Shown here: piece after piece, positions 16,876-26,917 of the stretch | Layout: every line of letters starts with the position of its first letter | Numbering within the stretch: position 1 is the first letter of the stretch | The notes under the pieces: model-generated | What the model saw: the letters and a program-made list of their open reading frames with translations, nothing else | Told to the model about the DNA's origin: nothing | The model's database searches: none | Made by a program: the position numbers and the translations under genes | NCBI RefSeq assembly: GCF_003851885.1 | Contig: NZ_BHZE01000006.1 | Location: forward strand, 62,001-126,000 | Origin: Thermaurantimonas aggregans | GTDB taxonomy: Bacteria > Bacteroidota > Bacteroidia > Flavobacteriales > Schleiferiaceae | DNA length: 64,000 nucleotides | Direction: 5' to 3'

Positions 16876-19800
16876 GTGAGAAAATTTTTTAGTTTTTATT
16901 TTATTTTTATTTTTTCCATTTTAATTTATTCCAATCCAAAGCCTTCTTTTAAAACATTTGGCCCTACTATTACCAAAGGAAGTGGAACTAACTGGCAAGT
17001 AACCCAAACTAAGGAAGGATTAATAATTGTAGCATCCTCTTCAGGGGTTAAAATATTTGATGGCTACAACTGGGAACTTGTAAAAAACAGACTTAACTCA
17101 GAAATATTTTCACTAAGTTACAATTACAAAGATTGCAATATCTATGTAGGTGGCTTAGAAGACTTCGGTTATATAGAGCTCGATAATTCAAATAAATGGA
17201 AATATATTTCGTTGTTTAATCTATTACCGCTTTCTCAAACTTCATTCGGTAAAATATGGCAAACGATCACCACAGATAATGTTTATTTTATTAGTGAAAA
17301 ATTTATTTTTGAATACGACCAAAAGAAAATTACTATTCATCAACCAGAAAACAATACTTTTTACAAGGCTTTTGTATATAAAAATACTTTAATTTTTCAA
17401 GAAGAAGGAATCGGGCTTTTTACAATTACCGATAAAAAGAAAAAATTTTTAAAAAACAGTAATATTTTTAACGATAAATTAATTGAATTTATACTTCCAA
17501 CCACTCGAGGCACAAAATTATTTTTTAGTGATGGTGTAGTTGCGCATTGCAGGATAGAAAATGAGGAAATAAAAGACGTAATATTTGAAAGCAATCAAGT
17601 ATCGAAATATATAAGAGAAGGATCTTTAAGAAAAATCCTCCAACTGTTTGATGGAAATTACGCCTTCGCATTAGGAAATGCTGGTGTCGTTATTACAGAT
17701 TCCACCTTTAACATCAAATATATCTATAATCAAGAAAACAATCTCATTAACGAATTTGTAAACGATGTATATGAAGATTACTTTGGAAATCTTTGGACAG
17801 CAGAAGAGTATTTAATTCGATTTATCAACTACGGTTCACCTTACAGTATTTACTCTAATTCAGATGGAATTAAAGGAATAATACATTCATTTGTTGATCT
17901 AGAGAATACCACATACTTATCAGATCAATACAATATTTACATTTTTGATAACAATGAGTTAAAAAAAATATTTCAATTAAACGAAATTATCCGAAAGATT
18001 TATAAAATAGATGAAACTTCATTCTTTGTATTAACAAACAAATGTGTATATAAATTTGAAAATCGGAAAATCATTAAATTATTTGAATTTTCCGAGGGAA
18101 AAAATATTTTTACACTTGAATCTACAAAGAAACTTTATGGAGTTTACAACAATCATCTAATTTTAATTTTTTCAATAAAGTCTTCAAAAGTATCTTTTGA
18201 ATATGTCAAAACCCTAGACCAAGTTGAATTAAGCGATATAGTAGTAGATACTAATAAAAGGATATGGTTTTCTACTACTTCTAGTGGAGTAGGATTTCTG
18301 TACGAGGGAAAACTGAAATTTTACGATACAAAATCAGGGCTACCTTCCTATTTCAACAATCGAATAGTACATGTAAACAATCAGATTTATATATTAACTC
18401 AAGAAGGGGTTTATAAGCCTGATAAATACTTGAATAATCTAAGAAGAACTGCTGATTTCGGCGATTACATTTCTAAACAATTTGTATCAAATATATATCC
18501 TTCAAAATTCGGATTATTTATCAAACTAACAAACGAAAATAATCAAAATGAATATTACTTAATAAACTCAACGCTTACGGCCGAAAACGATTTTAATAAA
18601 ATTTTTAAATACTTGCCAGAAAGAGGATTTGCCGGTTGGCATTTAACTCATGACGATAAACTTCTGATTACATTTATTGAAGGACTTTATGTACTTGATT
18701 TAAATAAGTCACATAAATTGTATCAACCCCTTGAAATTTCAATTCAACAGATGTTGTACAATCAAAAGGGATACTATGATGAAAAACACAAAAGAATAGT
18801 TTTAAATTACGATTATGGACCTTTGCAAATATTTATCACATCGCCTTATTATGAGGGTCAAGATAAAATTACATATTTCTATCGGATAAAGAATGAAAAC
18901 AACGAATGGCAAGAATTAAAAAATAGCAATGTAATTGTAATACCACAACTTCATTTTGGTAATTATGAAATTCAGATTTATGCTCGTAACATTTATGGCA
19001 TTAATAGCGAAATAAAATCCATTCCGATCCATGTCAAAACCCCATGGTATTTAAATTTTTACTTCCTAGTAATTTTGGTTTTACTGATTGTAATTACTCT
19101 TTTGTACATCCAAAAACTTAGAGAAAGTTATCTTGCAAAAAAGAATAAAGAACTCGAAGAATTAGTACAACTTAGAACAAAGGAATTAATCGAAGAAAAG
19201 AGGGAATTAGAGCGCTCAAAAGATGAATTGTACGAATTATCGAAACAACGCAATCAACTGCTCGGCGTATATGCTCATGATTTAAAGAATCCATTAAGCG
19301 CTATTGATGGCATAAAGGAATTAATGGAGGTAACTATTTCAACTACCGATCTTGATAATCCAACAAAGAAGGAGTTGCTCGATTATTTATCGATGATTAA
19401 GAGTTCTACGACTCAAATGATGAGTATAATCCAAGATATTTTAAGTAGCGTTCGTCAAGATACCTTTAAGCAAAAAATTGATAAAAAAATCGTAGATATC
19501 ATTGAAATATTGAGTGAGCATTACTCATTAATGAACAATTATGCTCGTCAAAAAAATATTCAAATTCACTTTCAACCTAGAGGAAAATTTTTGGTAAATA
19601 TAGATGAAAGAAAAATAGGGGAAGTTATTCAAAATTTGCTATCGAATGCGATAAAATACAGCAATGAAAATTCTACTGTTGAAATAGGTATAACCACTGA
19701 AATTAGAAACAGTAAAGAATACGTAAAAATTAGTATAAAAGATCAAGGTCCGGGCTTTACAGAAGAAGATAAGAAAAAAATGTTTGGTCTTTTTCAACGT

Positions 19801-19962
19801 TTATCCGCTAAACCCACAAAGGGTGAGAGTTCAACAGGATTAGGTTTATATATTGTAAAAAATTATACAGAACTAAACGATGGGTTTGTAGAGCTCGAAA
19901 GCACTCACGGAGAGGGATCAACATTCCATATTTACTTGCCTTTAGTTGAAAAAATCATTTGA
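16876..19962 (+). CDS. Sensor histidine kinase with periplasmic beta-propeller (two-component regulator propeller type)
   Basis: A 1028-residue membrane kinase. The signal sequence MRKFFSFYFIFIFSILIYS leads to a long periplasmic propeller (about 30-620, Reg_prop-like repeats such as GNLWTAEEYLIRF and KRIWFSTTSSGVGFL). A Y_Y_Y-type domain follows (about 650-715, GNYEIQIYARN). A membrane helix lies near 722-745, then a coiled coil, then the HisKA domain with the phospho-histidine in YAHDLKNPL near residue 799. The ATPase has N box NLLSNAIKYS, G1 DQGPGF and G2 STGLGLYIVKN. It has no receiver or DNA-binding domain, so its partner regulator is elsewhere. It stands 61 bases after the PspC gene with its own -7 element. 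The signal sensed is unknown. Confidence 0.88.
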   Translation: MRKFFSFYFIFIFSILIYSNPKPSFKTFGPTITKGSGTNWQVTQTKEGLIIVASSSGVKIFDGYNWELVKNRLNSEIFSLSYNYKDCNIYVGGLEDFGYIELDNSNKWKYISLFNLLPLSQTSFGKIWQTITTDNVYFISEKFIFEYDQKKITIHQPENNTFYKAFVYKNTLIFQEEGIGLFTITDKKKKFLKNSNIFNDKLIEFILPTTRGTKLFFSDGVVAHCRIENEEIKDVIFESNQVSKYIREGSLRKILQLFDGNYAFALGNAGVVITDSTFNIKYIYNQENNLINEFVNDVYEDYFGNLWTAEEYLIRFINYGSPYSIYSNSDGIKGIIHSFVDLENTTYLSDQYNIYIFDNNELKKIFQLNEIIRKIYKIDETSFFVLTNKCVYKFENRKIIKLFEFSEGKNIFTLESTKKLYGVYNNHLILIFSIKSSKVSFEYVKTLDQVELSDIVVDTNKRIWFSTTSSGVGFLYEGKLKFYDTKSGLPSYFNNRIVHVNNQIYILTQEGVYKPDKYLNNLRRTADFGDYISKQFVSNIYPSKFGLFIKLTNENNQNEYYLINSTLTAENDFNKIFKYLPERGFAGWHLTHDDKLLITFIEGLYVLDLNKSHKLYQPLEISIQQMLYNQKGYYDEKHKRIVLNYDYGPLQIFITSPYYEGQDKITYFYRIKNENNEWQELKNSNVIVIPQLHFGNYEIQIYARNIYGINSEIKSIPIHVKTPWYLNFYFLVILVLLIVITLLYIQKLRESYLAKKNKELEELVQLRTKELIEEKRELERSKDELYELSKQRNQLLGVYAHDLKNPLSAIDGIKELMEVTISTTDLDNPTKKELLDYLSMIKSSTTQMMSIIQDILSSVRQDTFKQKIDKKIVDIIEILSEHYSLMNNYARQKNIQIHFQPRGKFLVNIDERKIGEVIQNLLSNAIKYSNENSTVEIGITTEIRNSKEYVKISIKDQGPGFTEEDKKKMFGLFQRLSAKPTKGESSTGLGLYIVKNYTELNDGFVELESTHGEGSTFHIYLPLVEKII

Positions 19963-19964
19963 GA

Positions 19965-20900
19965 TTAGCAAAAAAATAACCAATAGCCGAAAAGTATATA
20001 AATAGCCATAAAGAATAGTGAATCAAATAGTTTTATTGAAGTTTTTCTCTTTAAATACATATAGAAATAAACAGCGATTAAGGAAAAGAAATAAGCCACA
20101 AACATGCATCTGTAATTAATCACATTATCGTCATAACTACCTAAAAAAAACAAAGGAAAAACGAAAACTACTGCCCAATTAAATACTCCACTTCCCATCA
20201 AATTGGAGATAGCTACCGAAGAAATGTTTTTTCGAATTAAAAAAATTGTTAGCAAAAATTCAGGAATGCTCGTAATACTGCCTATCAGTAAAGCACTTGT
20301 AAGTATATCTTTTCCGCCAAAAACTAATGAAATAGCTTGACCTGATTCAACCAGCAAAATACTGCCAAAAAACGTCATTAATAATCCATATAAAAGAGCT
20401 AAAATGGGATGTGTTTTAATATAAGTAAATGTAGGAAGTTGTCTTTCATTTAAATTCCTCAAAACACTTTTACGCACCAAATAACCAAATAGTATAAAAA
20501 GAATTAAAACAATTGTAAATGTAAGAGGATGAATTTTTGGCGTATATATGAAGTTTAAAAACAGTATAAAACCTAATAAAATCTGTACCCATAGGTCTTC
20601 TTCGCGATGAAATCCGGATACCTTCAAAGGATATCGCCAAACTACCAAGCCAAGCAATAATGTGAAATTAAAAACATTGCTACCAATAACTAAGGGAAGG
20701 GGAACAGCTGTGTAATGGGAATGCAGACTGTAAATAACACAGAAAATTTCAGGTAATGATGTAAATGCCGAAAGTATCAAAAACCCTATTGCAGCGGGCT
20801 GATGTCGAAAAAAAACTGAAATGTGAATCGTAAATCGATACAAGAAAAAATATCCTGATCCTATGAGAATAATGGCTGGTATCAGGAGTAGAGCAATCAT
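19965..20900 (-). CDS. Sodium/calcium exchanger family protein (CaCA, YrbG-like)
   Basis: An inner-membrane cation antiporter of 311 residues with about ten helices in two inverted halves. Each half carries the ion-binding motif: FTSLPEIFCVIY with GSNVFNFTLLLG near residue 75, and GSITSIPEFLLTIF with NLMGSGVFNWAVV near 215-240. The glutamates of SLPE and SIPE are the expected cation ligands. It lies one base after the tatA stop, so both are on one transcript. It converges with the sensor kinase gene, whose stop is two bases away, and no terminator separates them. Confidence 0.9.
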   Translation of the reverse strand: MIALLLIPAIILIGSGYFFLYRFTIHISVFFRHQPAAIGFLILSAFTSLPEIFCVIYSLHSHYTAVPLPLVIGSNVFNFTLLLGLVVWRYPLKVSGFHREEDLWVQILLGFILFLNFIYTPKIHPLTFTIVLILFILFGYLVRKSVLRNLNERQLPTFTYIKTHPILALLYGLLMTFFGSILLVESGQAISLVFGGKDILTSALLIGSITSIPEFLLTIFLIRKNISSVAISNLMGSGVFNWAVVFVFPLFFLGSYDDNVINYRCMFVAYFFSLIAVYFYMYLKRKTSIKLFDSLFFMAIYILFGYWLFFC

Positions 20901-20901
20901 G

Positions 20902-21162
20902 CTAGCGCTTTCGACTTATGGTACCTTCGATTTCTTGTTTTACTTTTTCAATCTCTTTCGTTGTATCACTGAGTTTTTCCTTTTCAATTACTTCTTCAGC
21001 CGAACGAGTAATTTCATTTTTTATTTCTTGAGTGGCTCGGCGTATTTCATAAAGTCCGCGCCCTAAACTACGGGCAATTTCCGGAATAGAATCAGCACCG
21101 AAAAAGAGCAAAACAAAAAGCAGTATGAAAACTATTTCCCCGAATCCAATAAAAAGAAGCAC
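20902..21162 (-). CDS. tatA: Sec-independent (Tat) protein translocase subunit TatA/TatE
   Basis: An 86-residue subunit of the twin-arginine export pore. One N-terminal helix (FGEIVFILLFVLLFFGADSIPE) is followed by the hinge and the amphipathic helix with ARSLGRGLYEIRRATQEIKNE, and then a charged tail. The FG motif of TatA proteins appears before the membrane helix as GFGE and, at the hinge, as FFGADSIPE. The start is a GTG at 21162. No tatC is in the window. Confidence 0.93.
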   Translation of the reverse strand: MLLFIGFGEIVFILLFVLLFFGADSIPEIARSLGRGLYEIRRATQEIKNEITRSAEEVIEKEKLSDTTKEIEKVKQEIEGTISRKR

Positions 21163-21204
21163 TTTTAAATTGACTTTATACCTAGCAAAGATATAGCTAC
21201 AAAT

Positions 21205-21232
21205 AAAAAAGCCGGACGAAAGCCGGCTTTTT
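21205..21232. terminator. Terminator downstream of secDF
   Basis: AAAAAGCCGG and GCCGGCTTTTT form a stem with T tracts on both strands. It lies 26 bases past the secDF stop on the minus strand and ahead of tatA, so it ends the secDF transcript. Confidence 0.75.
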
Positions 21233-21258
21233 CAAAGTGCTAAATTTTACTGAACTAT

Positions 21259-24200
21259 TTACACATTTGCTGCCTTGTGAGCTTCTAGCAACTTAATGCG
21301 GTCTTCTTCGCTAAAGGTGTCGTATACTACAGGAGTAGCGATGAACAGCGATGAGTATGTACCTACGATCACACCCATCATAAGAGCAAACATGAACCCT
21401 CGAATCACTTCTCCTCCGAAGATGAAAATGATTACCAATACAAATAAAGTGGTAAGAGAGGTGTTGATCGTGCGACCTAATGTATTGTTCACCGCTTCAT
21501 TGATTACTTCGTTGATAGGTTTACGACGGCTGTGGGTTGCAAAATACTCGCGAATGCGGTCGAAGACAATAACAGTATCGTTAAGCGAATAACCAATAAC
21601 TGTAAGCAATGCCGCGATAAAAGCCTGATCGATTTCCAGCGTAAACGGAACGATGCCGTAGAGCAACGAGAAGAGTGAAATTACCACCAGAACATCGTGG
21701 AAGGCTGCCAGAACTGCGCCAAGGCTGAATTGCCAACGGCTAAAGCGCACAAGGATGTACAGGAAGATCACCAGCAATGAAAACACCAATGCCCAAATTG
21801 CTGACTCCTTGATGTCGTCGGCTATGGTAGGACCTACCTGGCGCTCAGCCACAATACCGATTCCACTGTCGTTATCCAAAAATTGATTTTCAGGAATTTC
21901 ATTAGCATAGAAAGGCTTGCAGGCTTGATAGAGCTTGTCTTTAATTTCGTTTTCTACCTCGAGTCCGGTTTGATTGATCTTGTATTTGGTGGTAACAATC
22001 ACTTGATTGGCAGATCCAATGGTCTTTACGGTAGGCACAATCTTTTTACCCGACTCATCGATGAAATATTCACCAATTGCTGTGGCCAGTTTTACCGTAT
22101 TTACGGGCTGGTCAAAACGAATCTGATAAGATCGCCCGCCCACAAAGTCAACACCGTAATCCAATCCTCTTGTAAACAGAGAAATGATGCCTGCAACGAT
22201 AATAACTCCCGAAACTACGTATGCGCGCTTTCGAAGAGCTAAGAAATCTACTTTTGAATTGGTGAATATTCCTTCGGTAAGTTTGGAAGAAAAGGTAATA
22301 TTTTTCTTCTTCTCTAAACGCGCTTCGAATATTAGACGTGTAATGAAAATGGCACAGAAAAGCGAAGTGAAAATACCGATGATCAATGTGGTAGCAAAGC
22401 CTCTGATAGGACCTGTACCAAATACATAGAGGATGATACCGGTGAGCAATGTCGTAACATTGGCGTCGATAATGGACGAGTAAGCTGCCTTATAACCGTC
22501 AGAAATAGCCAGTTTCAATCCCTTGCCGGCGCGCAACTCTTCGCGAATGCGCTCATATATAATCACATTAGCATCTACTGACATACCGATGGTGAGCACG
22601 ATACCGGCAATACCTGGCAAGGTAAGCACTGCACCAAGCGAAGCCAGCAGTCCAAAAATGAAGAACATGTTTACTACCAGCGCTACGTTAGCGGCCACAC
22701 CAGCATTTTGGTAGTAAAAGATCATGTAAATCAATACAATCACCAGAGCAATTACAAAAGACCAGATACCAGCTCTGATAGATTCTTTACCAAGTGAGGG
22801 TCCTACTACATCAGCTTGAACGATGCGTGCCGGAGCAGCAAGTTTACCAGCTTTTAAAATGTTAGCTAAGTCTTGTGCTTCTTGGATGGTAAAATTGCCG
22901 GTGATTTGGGTACGACCTCCGGGAATTTCATTTTGCACTTGAGGAAAGGAGTACACCAGATTGTCGAGCACTACAGCTACAGAGCGTTTTGGCTCCTGGC
23001 TGGCAGCTTCGCGAGTGATTTTTTGCCATTTTTGAGCGCCCACAGCATTCATAGTCATGGTCACGATGGGGCGGTTGCGCTCGTCGAAGTCCTGGCGGGC
23101 ATCGATCACCACATCTCCAGATAGGTCAGGACGATCATCGCGATTGCCCTTGATGGCAAGCAAGAAGAGCTGCTGAGTTGACCCCTCGGGCTTAGCAGAC
23201 CAGAGAAACTTTACATAGCGCTTATCAGCCGGTAATAAAGCTCTGATCTGAGGCATGGAGAGGTATTTGTTTACCTTAGCTGTATCTTTCACTAAAGCGA
23301 TACCCACAATAGGCCCGGGTACAGCTTTGTTGTTTTGAAAATCGTAATAGGGTGCAAGCACCTCAAAGAGTGGATTGTACTGATTTTCTATCGAAGCTGT
23401 GTCACTTTCAGCTTTAGCAGTATCGGATGTGTTCTTAGTTTGGTCTGCTTGAGCGGTAGTTTGATCGTCTTCTACGCTCTTAATGTCGAGGATATCAGAA
23501 GGTTTTTGTTCTTTTTTATCATCAGTAGCAGTTGATTCCTTCTCTCTGGGCGCCAGCACTCTCAAGCGCTCGTTGGCTTGACTTAAGAAGTCGAGGAATT
23601 CAGAGCCTTCATACAGGTTCCAGAATTCGAGCTGGGCTGTGCTTTGCAAAAGTTTTTTCACGCGCTCTGGCTCTTTCACACCGGGTAACTCAATGAGAAT
23701 ACGGCCGCTGTTTTCGAGCTTTTGGATGTTTGGCTGCACTACGCCAAATTGGTCGATACGGGCACGCAGAACGGTGAATACATTGTCAATAGCGCCTTGA
23801 ACTTCACGGCGAATTTCTTCCTTAATTTTTTCATCAGGTGCATTAAAACCTACTCGATCGTTGAGCATTTTGGTACCAAAAAGCGTAGGATCAGAGTAGC
23901 GCAGCGACAGTCCTTTGGTCTTCATCAGAGCGTCGAGCTCTGTGAAAAACAGGTTGGCGTAATTGTCTTGAGTGCTTCTCAGTTTTTTGTCTGTATTGTC
24001 AAGGGCTTCGATGATCAGAGGATTGTTTTTATCGCCAGCCAGGCTACGAATGATGTCGCGCACCTGTACCTCAAGGATCACGTTCATACCTCCTTTAAGG
24101 TCGAGTCCAAGGTTCAACTCCTTTTGTTTAACCTCAGCGTATGTGTATTTTTTTATAAGGAGGTTTAAAACTTTTTCGGAAGCCATTGAGTCGAGATAGC

Positions 24201-24342
24201 GCTGTTCGGCTTCTCTGTCGCCCTTAGCGTATTCATGAGCTTTTCGCTCTATTCTCGAGGCTGTAAAGGTGAAAGTGAGCTGGTAAAGGCAAGCGATCGC
24301 AAAGGCTATAGCGAAGCCTTTGATAAGTCCCTTATTTTGCAT
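21259..24342 (-). CDS. secDF: Protein translocase subunit SecDF (fused)
   Basis: A 1027-residue inner-membrane protein that uses the proton gradient to help pull proteins through SecYEG. SecD and SecF are fused in one chain, as is usual in Bacteroidota. The SecD half has the D1 block (LNLGLDLKGGMNVILEV near residue 73), a long periplasmic domain with a charged low-complexity insert (about 270-330, rich in K, D and T), and the block IAGIVLTIGMSVDANVII near 590. The SecF half begins near 700 (GVDFVGGRSYQIRF) and has TVIGYSLNDTVIVFDRIRE near 920. A short leader and its own promoter precede it. Confidence 0.96.
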   Translation of the reverse strand: MQNKGLIKGFAIAFAIACLYQLTFTFTASRIERKAHEYAKGDREAEQRYLDSMASEKVLNLLIKKYTYAEVKQKELNLGLDLKGGMNVILEVQVRDIIRSLAGDKNNPLIIEALDNTDKKLRSTQDNYANLFFTELDALMKTKGLSLRYSDPTLFGTKMLNDRVGFNAPDEKIKEEIRREVQGAIDNVFTVLRARIDQFGVVQPNIQKLENSGRILIELPGVKEPERVKKLLQSTAQLEFWNLYEGSEFLDFLSQANERLRVLAPREKESTATDDKKEQKPSDILDIKSVEDDQTTAQADQTKNTSDTAKAESDTASIENQYNPLFEVLAPYYDFQNNKAVPGPIVGIALVKDTAKVNKYLSMPQIRALLPADKRYVKFLWSAKPEGSTQQLFLLAIKGNRDDRPDLSGDVVIDARQDFDERNRPIVTMTMNAVGAQKWQKITREAASQEPKRSVAVVLDNLVYSFPQVQNEIPGGRTQITGNFTIQEAQDLANILKAGKLAAPARIVQADVVGPSLGKESIRAGIWSFVIALVIVLIYMIFYYQNAGVAANVALVVNMFFIFGLLASLGAVLTLPGIAGIVLTIGMSVDANVIIYERIREELRAGKGLKLAISDGYKAAYSSIIDANVTTLLTGIILYVFGTGPIRGFATTLIIGIFTSLFCAIFITRLIFEARLEKKKNITFSSKLTEGIFTNSKVDFLALRKRAYVVSGVIIVAGIISLFTRGLDYGVDFVGGRSYQIRFDQPVNTVKLATAIGEYFIDESGKKIVPTVKTIGSANQVIVTTKYKINQTGLEVENEIKDKLYQACKPFYANEIPENQFLDNDSGIGIVAERQVGPTIADDIKESAIWALVFSLLVIFLYILVRFSRWQFSLGAVLAAFHDVLVVISLFSLLYGIVPFTLEIDQAFIAALLTVIGYSLNDTVIVFDRIREYFATHSRRKPINEVINEAVNNTLGRTINTSLTTLFVLVIIFIFGGEVIRGFMFALMMGVIVGTYSSLFIATPVVYDTFSEEDRIKLLEAHKAANV

Positions 24343-24381
24343 TCCTTACGTTGGATTAATATGTTTTTTATTTTGAGGCCG

Positions 24382-24409
24382 CAAATATAGCCGCCTGTTT
24401 CTAATTCAA
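24382..24409 (-). promoter_or_regulatory. Promoter of secDF
   Basis: On the minus strand TTG (24407-24409), a 17-base spacer and TATATTTG (24382-24389) precede secDF by 40 bases. The spacer is at the short end of the consensus range. Confidence 0.5.
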
Positions 24410-24421
24410 AAGTCCTGAGTT

Positions 24422-26239
24422 TTATTTAAATGGCCATACCTGGTTTTTAAAATCGACTCGTGCCAATCTGTAATACTTGTCGAGTGTTACTTTCTTAATA
24501 TCTTTAAATGGAATGTCGGTTTTAAGCTCATACACAGGCCTCACCCAGGGCCAATAGGGCGCGGTGATAAATCCTTCGCGTGGCTGTGTCTGATACATCA
24601 AGTCAAGCGGAATGAAGTACGCATACTCTTTATCGGCCTCCACATACACCTCTGCGGGCATGATTGCTTTACCAGAATTTTCTATCACAACTACTGCTCG
24701 ACCGTCGGCATCTTCACGCACCTCTTTGATGGCGATTTTTAGCGTTTTGGTAGAGTTAATCCATTGATGAAAATACCAATGGAGCTTTACACCCGATACT
24801 TTTTCCATACACTTGCGCAGTTCATCCGGACCAGGATGTTTGAACTTATATATGTCGTAAAAAAGCCTCAACCCATCAATCACTTTCTCACGGCCAATGA
24901 TTCCTTCGAGTTGGGCCAGTAGTAAAGAACCCATGTAATACGCTGCTGTACCATAGTTTCTGTTGGTGTTAAAATGATCCGCATGTATGGCCATAGGTTC
25001 AAAATTGTCATCGCGGGCTAAAGCTACATAGCGCTCGAGCGAAGGAATGTGCGGATTTGCCCGACGAAGCGGGTCATCAGGAGGAAAGAGCTCATTCATA
25101 ATAAGATCCTCGACATACGTGGTAAATCCTTCGTCCATATAGTGGTGTAAGGATTCATTAAATCCCAAAATGCCATAAAACCAGCAGTGTGCAGCCTCGT
25201 GTACGCACAGACCCACCATACCCTTAAGCTCACCGCTGCCTAAAACAAGCGTAGCCATTGGATATTCCATCCCTCCATCTCCACCTTGAATGAAAGAATA
25301 CACCGGATACGGATAGGCGCCTACATACTTTTCCATAAGCTGAAAAAAGCGCTCCATGTAGTCAGGCAGTTGCTCCCATGTGCTTACGTTTGCCGTCCGA
25401 GGTTTGAAAAAAAACCGCAACAGTGGTCCTCCGGGCACTTGGTGCGTTTTGTGGACGTACTCCGGATCGGCAGCCCACACAAAGTCGTGCACATTTTCAG
25501 CCTTGAAGTGCCAAGTAATGCGTGCATTCGGCTTGTGTTTTACAGTTTTTGACGTATATCCGTGGCCTATTTCATCGGCATTCTGCAATACTCCGGTAGC
25601 AGCCACTACATAGCGAGCTGGCAGAGTGATGCGCACATCCCAGTCGCCGAAAATTCCATAAAATTCTCTGCCGATGTAGGGATTAGGATGCCAGCCCAGT
25701 CGGTCGTAGTTGCACAACTTCGGGTACCATTGCGCCATGCTGTAGGCTACGCCTTCGACGTTATTACGGCCTGTGCGTCTGATTTGTACAGGTACCTGAC
25801 TTTGGTAGCGCATATCGATTACCGCGCTATCGCCAGGTAATACAAAGGCTTTTGGAACATGAAGAATGGTCTCATACAGATTAAAAGGTGTCTCCTGGCC
25901 ATTGATTTTCAAAGACTGAATGCGGTGATAACCGATTTCGTCAGGCTTAAGTTTTGAAATGCGGTTACCTACCCGTCGGTCGGGATCGGCGATGGTGCGC
26001 GAGCGTACATCCATCATGCTTCCAGGCTGAAAGGCATTGTAATACAGATGGAAAAATAGTTCTTGGAGGGTATCTGGACTCTGATTGTACACCACCAATC
26101 GCTGAGTACCTGAAAATTGGTGCTTTCGGTCGTCAAAATCGACGGCAATGTCATATTTCACGCGCAGCTGCCAGTCAGTTGCAAATGATTTGGTAAGTGG
26201 GAATAGCAATAAGAGAAAAAAAAACCACGAATTCTTCAT
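24422..26239 (-). CDS. M1 family zinc aminopeptidase, exported
   Basis: A metallopeptidase of 605 residues that removes N-terminal residues from peptides, here exported. The signal peptide is MKNSWFFFLLLLFPLTKSFA. The zinc site is HEAAHCWFYG near residue 350, with the third ligand glutamate in MDEGFTTYVEDL near 371. The exopeptidase motif, usually GAMEN, appears as GGMEYP near 325. I chose the ATG at 26239 because it begins the signal peptide; the longer frame would run into the tmRNA gene. It has no clear promoter of its own, and the tmRNA terminator lies just upstream. Confidence 0.92.
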   Translation of the reverse strand: MKNSWFFFLLLLFPLTKSFATDWQLRVKYDIAVDFDDRKHQFSGTQRLVVYNQSPDTLQELFFHLYYNAFQPGSMMDVRSRTIADPDRRVGNRISKLKPDEIGYHRIQSLKINGQETPFNLYETILHVPKAFVLPGDSAVIDMRYQSQVPVQIRRTGRNNVEGVAYSMAQWYPKLCNYDRLGWHPNPYIGREFYGIFGDWDVRITLPARYVVAATGVLQNADEIGHGYTSKTVKHKPNARITWHFKAENVHDFVWAADPEYVHKTHQVPGGPLLRFFFKPRTANVSTWEQLPDYMERFFQLMEKYVGAYPYPVYSFIQGGDGGMEYPMATLVLGSGELKGMVGLCVHEAAHCWFYGILGFNESLHHYMDEGFTTYVEDLIMNELFPPDDPLRRANPHIPSLERYVALARDDNFEPMAIHADHFNTNRNYGTAAYYMGSLLLAQLEGIIGREKVIDGLRLFYDIYKFKHPGPDELRKCMEKVSGVKLHWYFHQWINSTKTLKIAIKEVREDADGRAVVVIENSGKAIMPAEVYVEADKEYAYFIPLDLMYQTQPREGFITAPYWPWVRPVYELKTDIPFKDIKKVTLDKYYRLARVDFKNQVWPFK

Positions 26240-26282
26240 CAGCCGAATTTTGGACTGCCAAAGAAAGGCACCGGCAGAAAAT

Positions 26283-26304
26283 AAAAAAACCGACAAAATG
26301 TCGG
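26283..26304 (-). terminator. Terminator of the tmRNA gene
   Basis: On the minus strand CCGACA, a three-base loop and TGTCGG are followed by seven T residues, ten bases after the tmRNA 3' end. Confidence 0.8.
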
Positions 26305-26313
26305 TCGAGTCAG

Positions 26314-26703
26314 TGGAGCTGGCGGGATTCGAACCCGCGTCCAAACAAGGAACACATCAGCTTTCTACATGCTTAGTCTGTCGTTGCTTTTTCGACCATC
26401 GGATGGAGACAGACACCCTGCCGATGGCTTAGCTGCTGTGTTTTCGGGGCGTGTTCGCAGCCTACACTCCCCTATTCACCCTTTTATGACACCCTGTAAT
26501 CTACCGCCGGGCGAATCGGCTGTAGCAGGATGACTTGCTCTGCCACCTGGTGGCAGATAAAGCTAACCAACATCCCGTTGATTAAGCAGCAAGTGCGTAG
26601 TTGTTGTTGCCATTTATGGCTGTGACCAAGATTTACGAGCGTCGTCACCTGGCTCGGCATGCTTACTGACACATTCACCTTGCTGTCAAAACCAGTCAGC
26701 CCC
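26314..26703 (-). ncRNA. ssrA: Transfer-messenger RNA (tmRNA)
   Basis: A one-piece tmRNA of 390 bases that rescues stalled ribosomes. The 5' end GGGGCTGACTGGTTTTGACA pairs with CAGCTCC at the 3' end, and the tRNA-like part ends GGTTCGAATCCCGCC. The discriminator base is A and CCA is not encoded. The tag reading frame encodes GNNNYALAA before a TAA, read from GGCAACAACAAC; its end matches other tags of this phylum. Pseudoknot-like hairpins follow (for example the CTGCCACCTGGTGGCAG region). The gene has a strong promoter and terminator. Confidence 0.97.
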
Positions 26704-26724
26704 CAAAGAACGTTTTTACGACCG

Positions 26725-26756
26725 CAAAGGTATCAATTGTTGTGCAGAATTTTCAA
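26725..26756 (-). promoter_or_regulatory. Promoter of the tmRNA gene
   Basis: On the minus strand TTG (26754-26756), exactly 21 bases and TACCTTTG (26725-26732) give a full consensus match. The start point would fall some 15 bases before the mature 5' end. Confidence 0.8.
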
Positions 26757-26864
26757 ACCTGAGCCTTTCACTCAATTTCCTTCGATTAATCTTTTTGGGC
26801 AATTACTTTTGCAAAATATATTCATATATCTATTGGAATCACTGATATATTTAAAATCATAAAG

Positions 26865-26895
26865 AAAAACGCCTCAGTAAATATTGAGGCGTTTT
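26865..26895. terminator. Terminator downstream of the DUF2723 gene
   Basis: AAAACGCCTCA and TGAGGCGTTTT form an 11-pair stem with A and T runs at either side, 23 bases after the DUF2723 stop. It can work in either direction. Confidence 0.8.
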
Positions 26896-26917
26896 ACATC
26901 TGTTTTTTGTCTTACGA

